NCBI GenBank assembly: GCA_019637295.1
Contig: JAHBVX010000001.1
Coordinates: 905,501 to 969,500 of the forward strand
DNA from: Polyangiaceae bacterium
GTDB lineage: Bacteria; Myxococcota_A; Polyangia; Polyangiales; Polyangiaceae
Direction of reading: 5' to 3'
DNA: 64,000 nucleotides
Shown in pieces: positions 1 through 8,797 of the stretch; the first letter of the stretch is position 1; each line of letters opens with the position of its first letter. A model generated the notes under the pieces. That model saw only the letters and a list, made by a program, of their open reading frames with translations, ran no database searches and had not been told where the DNA came from. Made by a program: the position numbers and the translations under genes.

Positions 1-1
1 C

Positions 2-439
2 GAGGATCGCTTGCGCGCGCTCGTCGGCGACGCGGATCAGGAGCTGCGCATCGTGTCGGCCACCGACCCGGCCTGTCCGTGGGGCGCTGTGCTGCCCTGG
101 CCCGAGAGCGCGGGCCACCCGGCGCGCACCGCCGGCTCGAGCGTGGCGCTGCTGGGCGGCGAGCTGATCGCCTGGCTCGGAAAGCGCAAAGAGAGCATCG
201 TCACCTTCGAGGGCGCTGCGGGCACGGCCGGGATCGAGGCGCTCGCAGGCGCTCTCGACGCCGTCGCTCGTGCGCCGGGTCGCCGCGCGCTGACCATCCG
301 TGAGATCGATGGCGCGCCGCCGGAGCAGGGCGTGCTCGGTCAAGCCCTGATGCAGCGCGGGTTCGTCTCCACCTCCCGCGGGCTGTTGGCTCGCGGTGGG
401 AGCGCCGCCGCCTGGCGAGAGCGCGACGTCTCGAGCTGA
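2..439 (+). CDS. Lhr-type ATP-dependent helicase, C-terminal end (partial)
   Basis: This is the C-terminal end of a gene whose beginning lies before the window; the reading frame is open to the left edge. The residues ATDPACPWGAVLPWP, followed by an arginine-rich turn and a short beta-hairpin-like stretch (VALLGGELIAWLGK), resemble the C-terminal domain of large Lhr-type superfamily 2 helicases, where an 'ATDPxNPYGxxLPWP' segment is typical. Such proteins act in DNA repair; the helicase motors are outside the window, so the call rests on the tail alone. It converges with the minus-strand gene that ends 5 bases further on. Confidence 0.6.
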   Translation, partial: EDRLRALVGDADQELRIVSATDPACPWGAVLPWPESAGHPARTAGSSVALLGGELIAWLGKRKESIVTFEGAAGTAGIEALAGALDAVARAPGRRALTIREIDGAPPEQGVLGQALMQRGFVSTSRGLLARGGSAAAWRERDVSS

Positions 440-443
440 GCCC

Positions 444-821
444 TCACGGGCTGGTCGCGAGCCCGAAGCCGAACATGGCCGCGAAGAAGCCGAAGTAGGC
501 GAGCCAGAACAGCAGCATCAGGCCGCCGATCACGCCGCCGGCGATCATGCCGGCGAGGGCGAGCCCGTCGCCACCGATCGTCTCTGGATGCTCCCGCGCG
601 AGGCGGCGAGCCCGCGCCCCGAGGTAGATGGCCACGAACCCGAGCGGAAAGCAGGACCACGCCATGATGCCGCACACCAGCGCGCCGATGGCCTCGCCCG
701 AGGGCTGCGGTGTGGAGGGGCGCACGGGCGCGCCATAGCTGCCGGCGGGCGGCGGGACGAACTGTGGGTAAGCCACCGGAGCCGGCGGTGCAGGGGCGGG
801 TGGTTCCGGCGGGCTCTGCAC
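444..821 (-). CDS. DUF4190-like small membrane protein
   Basis: A proline-rich N-terminus (PPEPPAPAPPAP) is followed by two hydrophobic segments separated by a short charged loop (ARARRLAREHPETIGG), the arrangement seen in DUF4190-type membrane proteins. The second half has the usual small-residue-rich helix (GLALAGMIAGGVIGG). Function is unknown for the family. The reading frame is open further upstream, but into the neighbouring SMP-30-like gene; the GTG at 821 is the first in-frame start past that gene's end. No clear ribosome binding site is visible, so the start is uncertain. Confidence 0.6.
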   Translation of the reverse strand: MQSPPEPPAPAPPAPVAYPQFVPPPAGSYGAPVRPSTPQPSGEAIGALVCGIMAWSCFPLGFVAIYLGARARRLAREHPETIGGDGLALAGMIAGGVIGGLMLLFWLAYFGFFAAMFGFGLATSP

Positions 822-870
822 GGCAAGGGGAGATTGAATCGAACCGTCGCGAGGGTCAACGCACTTGGTC

Positions 871-1920
871 TCAGGGCAGCCCGAGCCCCGGCACGTTGAG
901 CTCGAACCGGTAGAGACCCTTGCGGGCGGTGACGAACAGCGTCTTGCCGTCCGCGCCGCCGAACGCACAGTTGGCTGGGATCTCGGGGACACTCAGCGTG
1001 TCGTGCAGGCTGCCATCCGGCGCGTAGACTTCGACGCCCGCCGTGGTGGTGACGTAGAGGTACCCCTGCACGTCGACCGCCATACCGTCGGCGCTCGCTG
1101 ACGTGTCCGTGAACTTGGCCGGGTTCGAGGTCGTGCCGTCCGAGGCGACGTCGTAGCGACGGACCAGCGCCTGTTGTGTGTCGGCCACGTACAGCACGGA
1201 CTCGTCCGGGGACAGCGCGACGCCATTCGGGGTCGGCAGGCTCGCGTCGACGAGGTGAAGAACTCCCGCGGGCGTCACCCGGAACACTCCCTGAAAGCCG
1301 AGCACGTTGGGGTTGCCCCCGTACGCCGGATCCGTGAAGTACAGCGTCCCGTCGCTGCGCACGATCACGTCGTTCGGTGAGTTGAGCGTCTTGCCTTCGT
1401 GGCTGTCCACGACCGTCTGGGGTGGGTTGCCGCCGGTGCTGCGCGACAGCCGGCGTCCGCTGTGCTCGCAGGCCACCAGCCGCCCCTGAGTGTCGAAGGC
1501 CAGGCCGTTGGAGTTGCCGCTCGGAGTGCGGAACGGCGTGGCGGGACCTGCGCCCGTGAGCGCGAAGATCGCGTTGGCCGGGATGTCGGAGAAGTAGAGG
1601 GTGGAGGTCGGCTTGTGCCAGGCGGGCCCCTCGAGGAAGGTGAAGCCGCCCTGCACGAGCACTGCCGGGCCGACGCCGGCGGTCGGGTCGACGAAGCCCG
1701 CGTCCGGAGCCACCGCGCCGCCGCTGCCACTGGTGCCACCCGTCGCGCTGCCGCCGCTGCCGCCGCCGCCGCCCGTCGCGCCGCCGGACCCGCTGCTCCC
1801 ACCGCTGCTAGCGCCGCCCGCGCCACCGCTGGCAGAAGACGTCGGCTCGTCGTCGCTGCCGCAAGCGGACGTCGCCGCGAGTAGCGTTCCCAGCACGAGA
1901 GCGAGGGCGAATCGAGTCAT
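871..1920 (-). CDS. SMP-30/gluconolactonase-like lipoprotein
   Basis: The protein (349 aa) starts with a lipoprotein signal (LLAATSAC, Cys about residue 20) and a Gly/Ser/Thr-rich linker typical of exported myxobacterial lipoproteins. The rest is a six-bladed propeller of the SMP-30/gluconolactonase/LRE type: EGPAW (metal-binding Glu), NGLAFDTQGRLVACEHSGRR, the NSPNDVIVRSDGTLYFTDP motif carrying the Asn and metal-binding Asp, and PNGVALSPDESVLYVADT. The family hydrolyses lactones or related esters in a metal-dependent way; the substrate cannot be read from the sequence. It lies 1 bp downstream of the small lipoprotein gene on the same strand. Confidence 0.85.
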   Translation of the reverse strand: MTRFALALVLGTLLAATSACGSDDEPTSSASGGAGGASSGGSSGSGGATGGGGGSGGSATGGTSGSGGAVAPDAGFVDPTAGVGPAVLVQGGFTFLEGPAWHKPTSTLYFSDIPANAIFALTGAGPATPFRTPSGNSNGLAFDTQGRLVACEHSGRRLSRSTGGNPPQTVVDSHEGKTLNSPNDVIVRSDGTLYFTDPAYGGNPNVLGFQGVFRVTPAGVLHLVDASLPTPNGVALSPDESVLYVADTQQALVRRYDVASDGTTSNPAKFTDTSASADGMAVDVQGYLYVTTTAGVEVYAPDGSLHDTLSVPEIPANCAFGGADGKTLFVTARKGLYRFELNVPGLGLP

Positions 1921-1921
1921 G

Positions 1922-2239
1922 TCAGTCTCCCGGACGCCGAGCGTCGGCGCGAACCTTCATCTCCAGTGAGCAGACGCGCACGTCTCGACCCACTCGCACA
2001 CAGGCTAGCATTTCTGCGTCGTAGGGTAGCGTCAGGCACTCCACGGTGAGGCGATCCACCGCCGGTTTTACCCCCCTGAGCTCCGCCTCTCGGACGTCGC
2101 GCACCCCGATCATGCGCAGCGCGAGGGCCTCGCACTCGAGCGGCCCGGGCGCCTTGCGGGTGCAGCCCACGGTCGCGAGCGTGAGCCCCACGACGGCGAG
2201 CGCGGTCAGGCAGTGCTTCGTTCTTCTCGCTAGGGACAC
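1922..2239 (-). CDS. small lipoprotein, unknown function
   Basis: The GTG at 2239 overlaps the end of the preceding gene (stop at 2232-2230), which suggests translational coupling. The product has a basic N-terminus, a hydrophobic core and a lipobox (LATVGC), then about 80 residues with four cysteines and no recognised domain. A longer frame exists upstream but runs through the neighbour's coding sequence. The role is unknown; it lies between two other exported proteins on the same strand. Confidence 0.55.
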   Translation of the reverse strand: MSLARRTKHCLTALAVVGLTLATVGCTRKAPGPLECEALALRMIGVRDVREAELRGVKPAVDRLTVECLTLPYDAEMLACVRVGRDVRVCSLEMKVRADARRPGD

Positions 2240-2697
2240 GAGACCCCGATGCCCGGACCCGCCTGCCCGAACGTCTGCAGCATGTTCGCGCAGGCCTGGG
2301 TCGGAGCGGTGCGGATGGACTCGCACATCTGCAGCATGCTGGGGTCGTTGGTCGTCGCCGTCAGGATCTTCAGGCAGCAGTCCGCCGCCCGGTCGCAGTC
2401 GACGCCGCCCGAGGGGCCGCCGTGGCTGCCCCAGGGTGAGCCGGGGACCGGATCGTCAGGGTCGTGGTCGTGGTCGAGCGCGTCTTCGTCGACCTCGGGG
2501 CGAGCGACCGCCGTGTTGTTGCTGCTCGGCGCGGGAGCGTCCGGGTTCGACCCCTTCGCCGCCGAGCTCGAGGGGATGAGCACGGTCTCGGCGCCAGGGC
2601 CAGCGGGCGTAGCGGCGCCACACCCAAGCACGAGTAGCGGCACCATCAGCCAGCTCGCGCGTGCCTCAGAAGACGAACGATAGGCCAAAGCTTGCAC
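2230..2697 (-). CDS. lipoprotein, unknown function
   Basis: The signal peptide ends in a lipobox (LVLGC) and is followed by a Ser/Pro-rich linker with an acidic His/Asp stretch (DHDHDPDD). The C-terminal part has several cysteines (CDRAADCCLKIL and further Cys to the end) that probably form disulphides, as in other secreted myxobacterial proteins. The start is uncertain: GTG 2697, TTG 2688 and ATG 2646 are all in frame, but only the first two leave a usual-length signal peptide. It overlaps the 3' end of the upstream barrel gene by about 30 bases. Confidence 0.5.
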   Translation of the reverse strand: MQALAYRSSSEARASWLMVPLLVLGCGAATPAGPGAETVLIPSSSAAKGSNPDAPAPSSNNTAVARPEVDEDALDHDHDPDDPVPGSPWGSHGGPSGGVDCDRAADCCLKILTATTNDPSMLQMCESIRTAPTQACANMLQTFGQAGPGIGVSCP

Positions 2698-3499
2698 CGA
2701 GGGTCGCTTGCGGGATCGGCAAGCCGCCGATCGCTGCTCGAGCTCCATTCTGATCGATCGCCGCGTGCGCGTCGAACACGCTGCCGGAGACGTTGCTGAG
2801 CAGACCGCCGTGCCCGGTGATCGTCGCGGCGATCACGTCCGGGACGACGTCGAAGACCGCGCCGAGGCTCGCTGACCACTCGACGAAGACGCCGGACCGC
2901 TCCGCCACCACGAGGTCGGACTGTCCGCTGGTGGTCGGAATGGGGGCGACCAGTCGGTTCCAGGCCACGCCGGCGCCCACGAACAGCTGTACCCGGTCGA
3001 GCGGGCGAAGGCCGGGCTCGAGTCGCGCTCCGAGGGTCGTGAGCCATACGTTCGGCTGAGCCACGCGGCTGCCGGGCAGACCCAGCGCCCCCGGCTCGGT
3101 GGTGACGGGCAGGTTGTTCCGGCTGAAGTAGCCTCGAAACGCCAGCCAGGTCATCAGGTCCGCTCGCGCGTGGGCGCCGTAGCCGAGGCCGGGCAAGTAG
3201 CTCACGCCGGCGTCGCTGGTGGGCAGCGCCTTCAGCGTCAGGTCCGCACCCAACGCGAGCGCACGGACCCTCTCGGGCGCCTCGGGCTCGCGATAAGGCC
3301 CGGGGTCTTGCTCGCCCGCCCGCGCTGGGTCGAGTGGCGGATCCGCGACGACCTGGTCGTCGCCCTCCGGGAGCTCTTCCGCATCCGTCGGTTTCGCGGG
3401 GCCGCGCTGCTCCGCGGCGTCATCGTCGTCCGGCGTGGCGAGCGCCGCGGGCGCGGCCCAGGTCAGCGCGGCGGCGAGCAGACCGGGAGTGACGCGCAC
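2666..3499 (-). CDS. outer-membrane beta-barrel protein, unknown function
   Basis: A Sec signal peptide (LLAAALTWAAPAALA) precedes an acidic, proline-rich region of about 60 residues. Then follow alternating hydrophobic/aromatic strands (LMTWLAFRGYFSRN, VQLFVGAGVAWNRL) ending in SFGLSFVF, an aromatic C-terminus typical of outer-membrane barrels. The GTG at 3499 begins right after the pheT stop codon, with a purine-rich site (CTGAGGG) inside pheT, so the two are probably co-transcribed. No specific family was recognised. Confidence 0.7.
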   Translation of the reverse strand: MRVTPGLLAAALTWAAPAALATPDDDDAAEQRGPAKPTDAEELPEGDDQVVADPPLDPARAGEQDPGPYREPEAPERVRALALGADLTLKALPTSDAGVSYLPGLGYGAHARADLMTWLAFRGYFSRNNLPVTTEPGALGLPGSRVAQPNVWLTTLGARLEPGLRPLDRVQLFVGAGVAWNRLVAPIPTTSGQSDLVVAERSGVFVEWSASLGAVFDVVPDVIAATITGHGGLLSNVSGSVFDAHAAIDQNGARAAIGGLPIPQATLGASFGLSFVF

Positions 3500-3501
3500 G
3501 G

Positions 3502-5994
3502 CTACGCCCTCAGCTCCGCACCGAAGCGCGCGCTCATCGCCTGGACCACCTCGGCGTGCCGCAGATCGACCTCCCGGTCCGTCAGGGTTCGCGCGGCTTC
3601 GGGCGCGGTGCTGGCCTTGGGATCCCTGTACACGATGTGAAACGCCAGCGAGCGGTGCCCCTCCGGGACGGACCCGCCCTGAAACAGATCGAACAACTGC
3701 ACGCTCTCGCACAGCTCCCCCGCAGAAGACACGATGAGTTGCTCTACCTCCTTCGCACTGACCGTCTCGCGCACGATGAGCGCTAGATCCCGAGTCACCG
3801 CGGGCACGCGGGGCAGCGGGCGGAAGCGCGGCACTCGCGCCGGGAAGCGCTCGAGCGCAGCCAGATCCAGCTCCACGACGTAGAGCTCTCCGTCGGTGTC
3901 GAGCGCGTCGAGCACGTCCGGGTGAAGCGGGCCGAAGGTCCCCACGGGCTGTCCGTCCAGGCGCAGGATGCCCGCACCTCGTGGGTGCAAGTGAGGGAGG
4001 AGCGACGCTCCCGTGGCCAGCTCCACGCTCGGCACGCGGGCCGTCAGGTGCAAGGCGATCTCCGTGGCGATGCCCTTCGCGTCCCACACGTCTACCGGCT
4101 CGGGTTGTGCCAGGTGGGCCGGCCGCGTCCCCGACAGCACGGCGGCGAACATGGGTCGCTCTTCGGGCAGCGCGCCTCGGTCCTCCGCCATCCGCGGGCG
4201 AGCGTCGCTGCTCGAGTCGCCGCGCGGCGCGAGAAACACGCTGCCGACGGAGAACAGCCGCACCGAGCGCTCACCGTGGCGACGAGCGCGCACCACGGCG
4301 TCCAGCAAGCCTGGAAGCAAGCTGGTCCGCAGCACCCGGCGCTCTTCGCTCAGCGGGTTCTGCAGTGAGATGACCGCGGCGGGCGCGTGCAGCTCGGCGA
4401 GCTGTCTCTCCGAGACCGTGGAGTGCGTCACCGCCTCGGTGAGTCCGAGCGCCGTCGCGCGTTCGAGCACGCTGCGCTCGAGCTTGCCCGTTGCTCGGGG
4501 CGCCTGCGGGGGGATGGCGGGGAGCACGGTGGGGATTTGGTCGAGCCCCCAGACCCGCGCGACCTCTTCGATCAAGTCGACCTCGAGCCTCACGTCCGGG
4601 CGCCATGAGACGGCGGAGACCTCGACGAAGCGTCCTCCGTCCGCCGTGCTGCCCGAGGCGCGCTCGGGGAAGCCGAGCCGCTCGAGCAGGTTCGTCGCTT
4701 GGACGAACGGAACCTGGGCGCCGAGCAGCGCGTCCATGCGCGTGGAGCGAAGCCGGATGGATGGCAGCTCTGGCGTAGGACCGTTGGCGAAGACCTGACC
4801 CGAGACGACTCGTCCCCCGCACAGCTCCGACAGCCAGGCCTTGGCGTGCTCGAGCACCGACGGGATGGCTCCGAAGTCCACGCCCCGCTCGAAGCGAAAG
4901 CTCGACTCGGTCGACAGGCCGTGGCGCCGCCCGGTCCGACGCACGCCACGGGGCTGAAAATAGGCGCACTCCAGCAACACGGTCCGCGTGTCGTCCCGGA
5001 TCTCGCTCTCTTGCCCGCCCATCACGCCTGCCAGCGCGCTCGGGCGCTCGCTGTCCGCGATCACCAGGTCGTCCTCGTCCAGCGTGCGCGCCACGCCGTC
5101 CAATGTGGTGAACGCTTCACCGGAGACCGCGCGGCGAACGACGATGCGGCTCGAGCGGACCAGCGCGAGATCGAACGCATGCATCGGCTGGCCGAAGCCG
5201 AGCAGGATGAGGTTCGTCACGTCCACGACGTTGGAAATGGGGCGTACCCCCAAGCGACCCAGGCGCCAGCGCAGCCACTCGGGCGAGGGGCCCACGGTGA
5301 CATCGACCACGACGCCTGCGCCGTACACCGGGCAGCGCTCCGTATCCCGATTCTCCACGCTGACCAGGTCGCTCGCGACCCGTCCTTCGGCGACCTGTCG
5401 CGGCGCGGGCGCCTCGGGGAAACGAAACGGGAGCTCGAACAGCGCCGCGAGCTCTCGCGCGACGCCCACGTGCCCGAGCGCGTCGGGACGATTCGGGGTG
5501 ACGCCAACCTCCAGCAGGGTGTCGCGGATGCCAGGGAATGCTTCGAGCAGCGGTGTTCCCGGAGCGAATCGGTCGGGCTCGAACACCAGGATGCCGTCGG
5601 AGCTCTCGCTCAGGCCGAGCTCAGCCTCCGACAGCAACATCCCCTCACTGCGGACTCCACCAATCTCGCGCGGTGTCAGCTCGCCGATGCCGGGGAGCAC
5701 GGTGCCGACGGGAGCGAGCACGACCAGCCCACCGGGCTCGGGTACGTTGCTGGCACCGCACACGACCTGCTGCTGCCCGCCGCCCCGGTCCACCGTCACC
5801 AAGCGGAGCCCGGAGCGCGAAGGATGCGGCGCGATCGACTCGACCTTCGCGAGCCGAACGGGCTCGAGGCCGGCGCCGACTTCGGTCATGGCCTCCACCT
5901 CGAGCCCACAGTGAGTGAGGCGCGAGGCGATCTCGGACGGGGTCGCCTCGAGACCGGTCACCAGTTCGCGTAGCCAAGCAATCGACAGCCGCAT
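3502..5994 (-). CDS. pheT: phenylalanine-tRNA ligase beta subunit
   Basis: The product (830 aa) has the bacterial PheT layout: the N-terminal segment MRLSIAWLRELV, an EMAP/OB tRNA-binding domain at about residues 40-150 (AKVESIAPHPS, VCGASNV), the B3/B4 editing region (NRPDALGHVGVARELAAL), B5, the catalytic-like core, and a C-terminal anticodon-binding ferredoxin-fold domain (RFRPLPRVPAVTRDLALIV). It pairs with PheS to charge tRNA-Phe in the cytoplasm. The usual upstream partner pheS is absent; the next gene upstream is a HAD phosphatase, so pheS must be elsewhere. Length is normal and no key region is missing. Confidence 0.97.
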   Translation of the reverse strand: MRLSIAWLRELVTGLEATPSEIASRLTHCGLEVEAMTEVGAGLEPVRLAKVESIAPHPSRSGLRLVTVDRGGGQQQVVCGASNVPEPGGLVVLAPVGTVLPGIGELTPREIGGVRSEGMLLSEAELGLSESSDGILVFEPDRFAPGTPLLEAFPGIRDTLLEVGVTPNRPDALGHVGVARELAALFELPFRFPEAPAPRQVAEGRVASDLVSVENRDTERCPVYGAGVVVDVTVGPSPEWLRWRLGRLGVRPISNVVDVTNLILLGFGQPMHAFDLALVRSSRIVVRRAVSGEAFTTLDGVARTLDEDDLVIADSERPSALAGVMGGQESEIRDDTRTVLLECAYFQPRGVRRTGRRHGLSTESSFRFERGVDFGAIPSVLEHAKAWLSELCGGRVVSGQVFANGPTPELPSIRLRSTRMDALLGAQVPFVQATNLLERLGFPERASGSTADGGRFVEVSAVSWRPDVRLEVDLIEEVARVWGLDQIPTVLPAIPPQAPRATGKLERSVLERATALGLTEAVTHSTVSERQLAELHAPAAVISLQNPLSEERRVLRTSLLPGLLDAVVRARRHGERSVRLFSVGSVFLAPRGDSSSDARPRMAEDRGALPEERPMFAAVLSGTRPAHLAQPEPVDVWDAKGIATEIALHLTARVPSVELATGASLLPHLHPRGAGILRLDGQPVGTFGPLHPDVLDALDTDGELYVVELDLAALERFPARVPRFRPLPRVPAVTRDLALIVRETVSAKEVEQLIVSSAGELCESVQLFDLFQGGSVPEGHRSLAFHIVYRDPKASTAPEAARTLTDREVDLRHAEVVQAMSARFGAELRA

Positions 5995-6019
5995 GACGAC
6001 GGCGATCTTTAGCAGGAAA

Positions 6020-6817
6020 TCACGAAGGGAGGGGCCCTTGGTTTCGTAGCGCGACCAGCTTTTGGCTCAGCTCCACGAATCCGTCGGCGGCCGGGCGCTC
6101 CGTCCGATAGCGCGGTGGTACGGTCATCAGGCCGGACAGGTTCCGTACGCCGAAGGTCGTGGCGAAGCCCGCGAAGCACGAGGCGTCGTTGGCGCTGTCC
6201 CCCACGAAGGCGAAGCGGAAGCGAGCGGCCGTGGCGTCCACGCCCAGCAGCTCCCCGAGCAAGCGGACAGTGCCCGTGGCCTTGTCGTCGCGGTCCCAGG
6301 TGACGTGCAGGTGGATGCTGGAGCAGATCACCCGCGCGCCCCGCGAGCGAGCGAACTCGCGGGCGCGTTCGATGACCTCCGCCGGTACTCGCTGCCGCTC
6401 ACCGATGTCGAAAGCGAAGTCCGACAGTCGCTGTCCGACATCGCCCGTCGCGCGCAGCTCCGGGAAGCGATCCATCAGCTCGCTCACCAGGACGGCGAGC
6501 GAGCCGCGCCGTCGCCGGCGTTCTGCCTCGTCCACGCAGTCGCGCACGGTGCAGTGGCCGCTTCGACGGTCGACCAGCACAGCGCCGTTCTCGGTGACCG
6601 CGCCCTCCACCGGCCACTGGCGGACCAACACGTCCCCCCAGCCGCTGGGCCGACCGGTCACGATCACCAGTCGCAGGCCCGATTCGCGTAGGCGAAAGAG
6701 CGCCGCGTAGGCCGCCTCGGTCAAGCGGCCCTCGACCAGGAGAGTGTCGTCCAGGTCGAAGAGCAGGCCGTGCAGGCCGCGCGCCGTCTCGGCGGATAAC
6801 GCCGACAAAGGTCTCAT
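6020..6817 (-). CDS. HAD-family (type IIB/Cof-like) phosphatase
   Basis: The protein (265 aa) has all HAD motifs: motif I LLFDLDDTLL with the nucleophile Asp, motif II VIVTGRPSG, and motif IV FAFVGDSANDASCF. The roughly 100-residue cap between motifs II and III suggests the IIB group, which includes mannosyl-3-phosphoglycerate and sugar-phosphate phosphatases; the substrate is not evident. The ATG at 6817 is chosen because the open frame upstream crosses the divergent protease gene. It is followed by pheT on the same strand with a 25-bp gap. Confidence 0.85.
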   Translation of the reverse strand: MRPLSALSAETARGLHGLLFDLDDTLLVEGRLTEAAYAALFRLRESGLRLVIVTGRPSGWGDVLVRQWPVEGAVTENGAVLVDRRSGHCTVRDCVDEAERRRRRGSLAVLVSELMDRFPELRATGDVGQRLSDFAFDIGERQRVPAEVIERAREFARSRGARVICSSIHLHVTWDRDDKATGTVRLLGELLGVDATAARFRFAFVGDSANDASCFAGFATTFGVRNLSGLMTVPPRYRTERPAADGFVELSQKLVALRNQGPLPS

Positions 6818-6889
6818 GACGTGGCTATACCACTCGACGGGCCGCCCCTGCCCGTGCGCGCGCCGCGCAGGGGCGCTAGGCTCTGTCCG

Positions 6890-8602
6890 GTGGTGCGCCC
6901 GCTCCCCGCTGCGCTTGCGTTGGTCACCCTGCTCACGGCAGGGCAGAGCGCCCTCGCCGGCGGCCCCCTCGAGCGGCCCGCGGTGTCGGAGTTCGAGGCC
7001 CGGGGTGAGCTCTTGGTGGACTTCGAGGACGACGTCGACCAGCCCGAGGCGCGCGACATCCTCGCGAACCTGGCCGTCGAGATGTTCCCGGCCGAGTCGT
7101 TCGCTCGTACGGCCACGGTCGTCGTACGCGCCGCACCGACCCGGCTGGACGAGCTGCTCCGAACTCTCGAGCGCAACCGCCGGGTGGAGATCGTCGAGCC
7201 AAACCACCGCGTGTTCGCCGCGTTCGTGCCCAACGACCCGCTCTTGTCCGAGCAATGGAACTTCACTCGCGTCCGGGCCCAGCGCGCTTGGGACTTCTCC
7301 ACCGGTCGCGGCGTGACCGTCGCCGTCGTGGACACGGGCATCGCCTGCGAGACCTTCGGACCCTTTCAGAAGGCCAGCGACCTCGGCAGCACACGCTGCG
7401 CGCCAGGCTTCGATTTCGTGAATCGTCGCGAGCACGTCGCTGACGACAACGGTCACGGCACCCACGTCGCGGGCACCATCGCGCAGAGCACCAACAACTC
7501 GATTGGCGCCGCCGGCATCGCCTTCGACGCGCGGCTCATGCCGGTCAAGGTGCTCAGCGGGGATGGCTGGGGAACCTTCGCGCAGGTGGCCGACGGCATC
7601 CGCTGGGCGGCGGACAACGGCGCGCAGGTGATCAACCTGAGCTTGGGCGGTCCGTTTCGTTCGCGAGTCGTCGAGAAGGCGGTCGCCCACGCGCGCTCGC
7701 GCGGCGTGGTCGTCGTGGCCGCCGCGGGCAACAGCGCGGGGCCCGTGGAGTACCCCGGCGCGAGCCCCGGTGTCATCGGCGTGAGCGCGACGGATTCGGA
7801 CGACGATCTGGCGTGGTTCTCTTCACGCGGGCCCGAGGTCGACATCGCGGCACCGGGGGTGGACGTCATTCAGCAGACCGTGTGTGACGGGGGACACAAC
7901 GGCTGTGAGCAGTTCCCTCGATACAGCGGCACGAGCATGGCCTCCCCTCACGTCGCGGGGGCGGCGGCGTTGCTCATGAGCCTTGGCGTCACGCGGCCCG
8001 AGGCGGTCGAGGCTCATCTGCTCGCGAGCGCCCGCGTAGCCGCTTCGTCCTCCGCGAGCCCTGCGACTCACGGCGCGGGCGTGCTCGACGCCGGCGCCGC
8101 CGTCGCGCGAGCGGCGTCGCACCGAGTCGTCGCCCGGCTGTTGTCCCTGGCGCTGGCGCTGTTCGTCGTCTTTCGCTGGGTGCGTCGCCGGGACGGGACC
8201 ATCGCCACCCCGTGGCGCGCGCGGCTGCTGGTCCCTGCGCTGCTGACTGGACCTGGGCTCTTGTTCTTCGCGCCGTTCATCGCGCCTCGCACCGTGGGCG
8301 TCGTCGATTTGCTCGCCCGCCCACTGGCGGATTGGGATCTGCTCGTCGCTCCGGCCGTGCACGCGTTCTTGCCGCTCGGGAGCTTCGCCGTTCCGTTCGG
8401 GCTGACGGTGCTGCTGCTCGGTGTTCGGGGCGCTCGGCTGCCGCTCGCGGGCGTCAGCATTGGCACGGCCAGCACCCTGGTCGCCACCGCGCTGCTCGGG
8501 GATCACCACTTCCCCGTGAACGCGACCCTGGGCGCGGCGTGGTGCCTGCTGAACGCCGCGCTCTCGGTCGCGCTGGCTCGGATCGTGCTCCGGCGCGCGT
8601 GA
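6890..8602 (+). CDS. membrane-anchored subtilisin-like (S8) serine protease
   Basis: From the GTG at 6890 the protein has a signal peptide (LALVTLLTAGQSALA), an inhibitor-like propeptide (about residues 30-110) and a subtilisin domain. The catalytic residues are Asp about 148 (VAVVDTGIA), His about 189 (NGHGTHVAGT) and Ser about 349 (SGTSMASPHVAG), with the oxyanion Asn in AAGNSAG. The last 150 residues hold about five hydrophobic helices, so the protease is probably tethered in the membrane. An in-frame ATG at 6821 exists but would put a poor N-terminus before the signal. The gene diverges from the HAD phosphatase; the 70 bp between them should hold both promoters. Confidence 0.92.
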   Translation: MVRPLPAALALVTLLTAGQSALAGGPLERPAVSEFEARGELLVDFEDDVDQPEARDILANLAVEMFPAESFARTATVVVRAAPTRLDELLRTLERNRRVEIVEPNHRVFAAFVPNDPLLSEQWNFTRVRAQRAWDFSTGRGVTVAVVDTGIACETFGPFQKASDLGSTRCAPGFDFVNRREHVADDNGHGTHVAGTIAQSTNNSIGAAGIAFDARLMPVKVLSGDGWGTFAQVADGIRWAADNGAQVINLSLGGPFRSRVVEKAVAHARSRGVVVVAAAGNSAGPVEYPGASPGVIGVSATDSDDDLAWFSSRGPEVDIAAPGVDVIQQTVCDGGHNGCEQFPRYSGTSMASPHVAGAAALLMSLGVTRPEAVEAHLLASARVAASSSASPATHGAGVLDAGAAVARAASHRVVARLLSLALALFVVFRWVRRRDGTIATPWRARLLVPALLTGPGLLFFAPFIAPRTVGVVDLLARPLADWDLLVAPAVHAFLPLGSFAVPFGLTVLLLGVRGARLPLAGVSIGTASTLVATALLGDHHFPVNATLGAAWCLLNAALSVALARIVLRRA

Positions 8603-8797
8603 CCGCGGGCGTGTATCAGGTCGTGGTGACCTTCGCCCCACTCGTCGGCCAGGTCCAGGTCTCGAACCCAGCGTTCGATGTAGCCCCCGGCGAGCTTCGA
8701 CCACTCGAGCTTCGCCACGATCGTATCCTCGGGCGAGGCCACGAACACCGGTACCCCCAGCAGCGCGGCCGAGAACGCTGCTGACTTCGCCGCTCAT
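8590..8797 (-). pseudogene. remnant of AbiEii-like nucleotidyltransferase toxin
   Basis: An ATG at 8797 overlaps the stop of the antitoxin-like gene (ATGA), as expected for a coupled second gene, but after about 15 codons the frame is lost. In another frame the segment LLGVPVFVASPEDTIVAKLE, then WSKLAGG and IERWVRDLDLADEW, match the middle and end of nucleotidyltransferase (DUF6036/AbiEii-like) proteins found beside this kind of small gene. The N-terminal nucleotidyltransferase core and the usual stretch between SKLAGG and IERWV are missing. This is best read as a toxin gene reduced by internal deletions. The end coordinate is approximate. Confidence 0.6.
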
